Below the pieces are notes generated by a model. It saw only the letters and a program-made list of their open reading frames with translations. It did no database searches and had not been told where the DNA came from. A stretch of DNA of 62,301 nt from an uncultured Prevotellaceae bacterium. GTDB taxonomy: Bacteria > Bacteroidota > Bacteroidia > Bacteroidales > Muribaculaceae. Positions 61,816 to 62,301 of the stretch are shown in pieces. How positions within the stretch are numbered: position 1 is the stretch's first letter; each line of letters starts with the position of its first letter. The DNA lies in NCBI GenBank assembly GCA_900318205.1, contig ONJS01000029.1:1-62301 (forward strand), written 5' to 3'. A program made the translations under genes and the position numbers.

Positions 61816-62218
61816 GCCTAACGAACAACAGGCACTGCAGGAGCGCCAGAAGTTCGTCACCGCCTTCAACGACATCATGCTCAAGATTTGGCAGGAGCAA
61901 ATCACGCTGCTTGGAGTCATTGACACTGGGGCGCTGCTCGCATCGCCCAAGGCGTTGCCGCTGCGGGCCGACGGTCGCTTCTTCGAGGTGGGATTGTCAC
62001 AGTCCTTCCTCGAATACGGCCTGTGGCAGGACTACGGCACGGGCCGCGAGACGCCCCGAGGCAACAGTGGCGATCTTGGCAGAGCCAAGAAACGCCAACG
62101 CCGCCGATGGTTCTCCCGAAAGTATTACGCCTCAGTGATGAACTTGAAGGAGTTCCTTGAAGAGAACATCGGCAGGACGTTCTGTGGAATATTAAGTTTA
62201 ATTTTTTATCACAAGTAA
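61796..62218 (+). pseudogene. Prophage-like fragment 2 (gp10-like tail/neck protein, 3' interrupted)
   Basis: The first 125 or so residues, with LEYGLWQDYGTGRETPRGNSG and RRRWFSRKYYASVMNLKEFL, resemble a family of small prophage proteins in Bacteroidales with an HK97-gp10-like character (from memory). After about 62175 the reading frame runs into AT-rich sequence and ends with an odd hydrophobic tail (CGILSLIFYHK). This suggests the natural C-terminus was lost when another element inserted. Confidence 0.5.
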
Positions 62219-62221
62219 AAG

Positions 62222-62298
62222 ATTATCAAAAGTCGGTTTTGTAAAGCAATGAAAGTAAATTTGTTACAGTCATAACTTTTAAACCAACTTTTGATAAT
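62222..62298. mobile_element. 18-bp inverted repeat in AT-rich DNA (possible IS end or boundary)
   Basis: ATTATCAAAAGTCGGTTT (62222-62239) and AAACCAACTTTTGATAAT (62281-62298) are complementary at 17 of 18 positions, 41 bases apart. The DNA from about 62180 to the window end is much richer in A/T than what precedes. It may be the end of an insertion sequence or a structured spacer; no transposase is visible within the window. Confidence 0.4.
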
Positions 62299-62301
62299 AA
62301 C

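Noticed and set aside
1-62301. tRNA genes
   Set aside because: No cloverleaf with the TTCGA-type arm and acceptor stem was found by eye in intergenic spaces; a scanner could still find a missed one.

Overview
The window is a single chromosomal stretch of a Bacteroidales bacterium, most likely of the Prevotellaceae/Muribaculaceae part of that order. Three things point there. The ribosomal-protein order is the Bacteroidota one, with map and infA between secY and rpmJ. Many genes carry the Bacteroidota promoter pattern TAnnTTTG at -7, several with TTTG about 20 bp upstream. The accessory families are typical of the order: DUF4292, DUF4836, DUF4153, DUF3109, CotH with dockerin-like repeats, GH92, TonB-dependent receptors and META-domain proteins. 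Family placement below the order is an inference from gene content only. Gene starts rarely show a Shine-Dalgarno, so several starts were chosen from promoter position.

Layout: 1-10130 is the distal half of the S10/spc/alpha ribosomal operon (rpsQ partial to rplQ), including secY, map, infA, rpmJ and rpoA, closed by a strong terminator. rpsH is broken by an apparent 25-nt deletion, and the 175-nt gap before rpsD can fold like an S4 leader. 10226-17297 is all minus strand: glucokinase and a lipoprotein, a TonB receptor, then dut-TPR-DUF4292. 17556-29642 is mixed: S41 peptidase, luxS, dgt, GH92 mannosidase, hflX, a secreted protein with a duplicated dockerin/FISUMP-like module, a ClbS-like protein and several small envelope or unknown proteins. 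29709-35175 holds murI divergent from a folP-cdaA-DUF3109-CotH operon (pterin synthesis, c-di-AMP synthesis, envelope), then rplS. 35563-40932 holds a helical LEA-like repeat protein, the agmatine-to-putrescine genes aguA/aguB with a small acidic partner, a DUF4836 lipoprotein and a small outer-membrane barrel. 41130-45820 carries rpoD, a DegP/HtrA protease, folC and the RNase P RNA, all minus strand. 45979-56848 has a DUF4153 membrane protein, a large secreted beta-rich protein, a double META protein, a TPR protein, a thioredoxin-like DUF5106 protein and the coupled ybaK-aroC-thioesterase operon. 56934-61429 has yigZ, a membrane protein, a C1 cysteine peptidase, an AraC regulator and an AT-rich helical membrane protein. 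61576-62301 is a prophage remnant cut off by AT-rich DNA ending in an 18-bp inverted repeat.

Most of the window is housekeeping. The parts that deserve attention are non-coding: a candidate S4-binding leader, two copies of a nested palindromic repeat family at convergent gene ends, paired hairpins after rplS, AraC-like operator repeats, and the element boundary at the right end. No CRISPR array, tRNA, complete transposase or recognisable defence system was seen.
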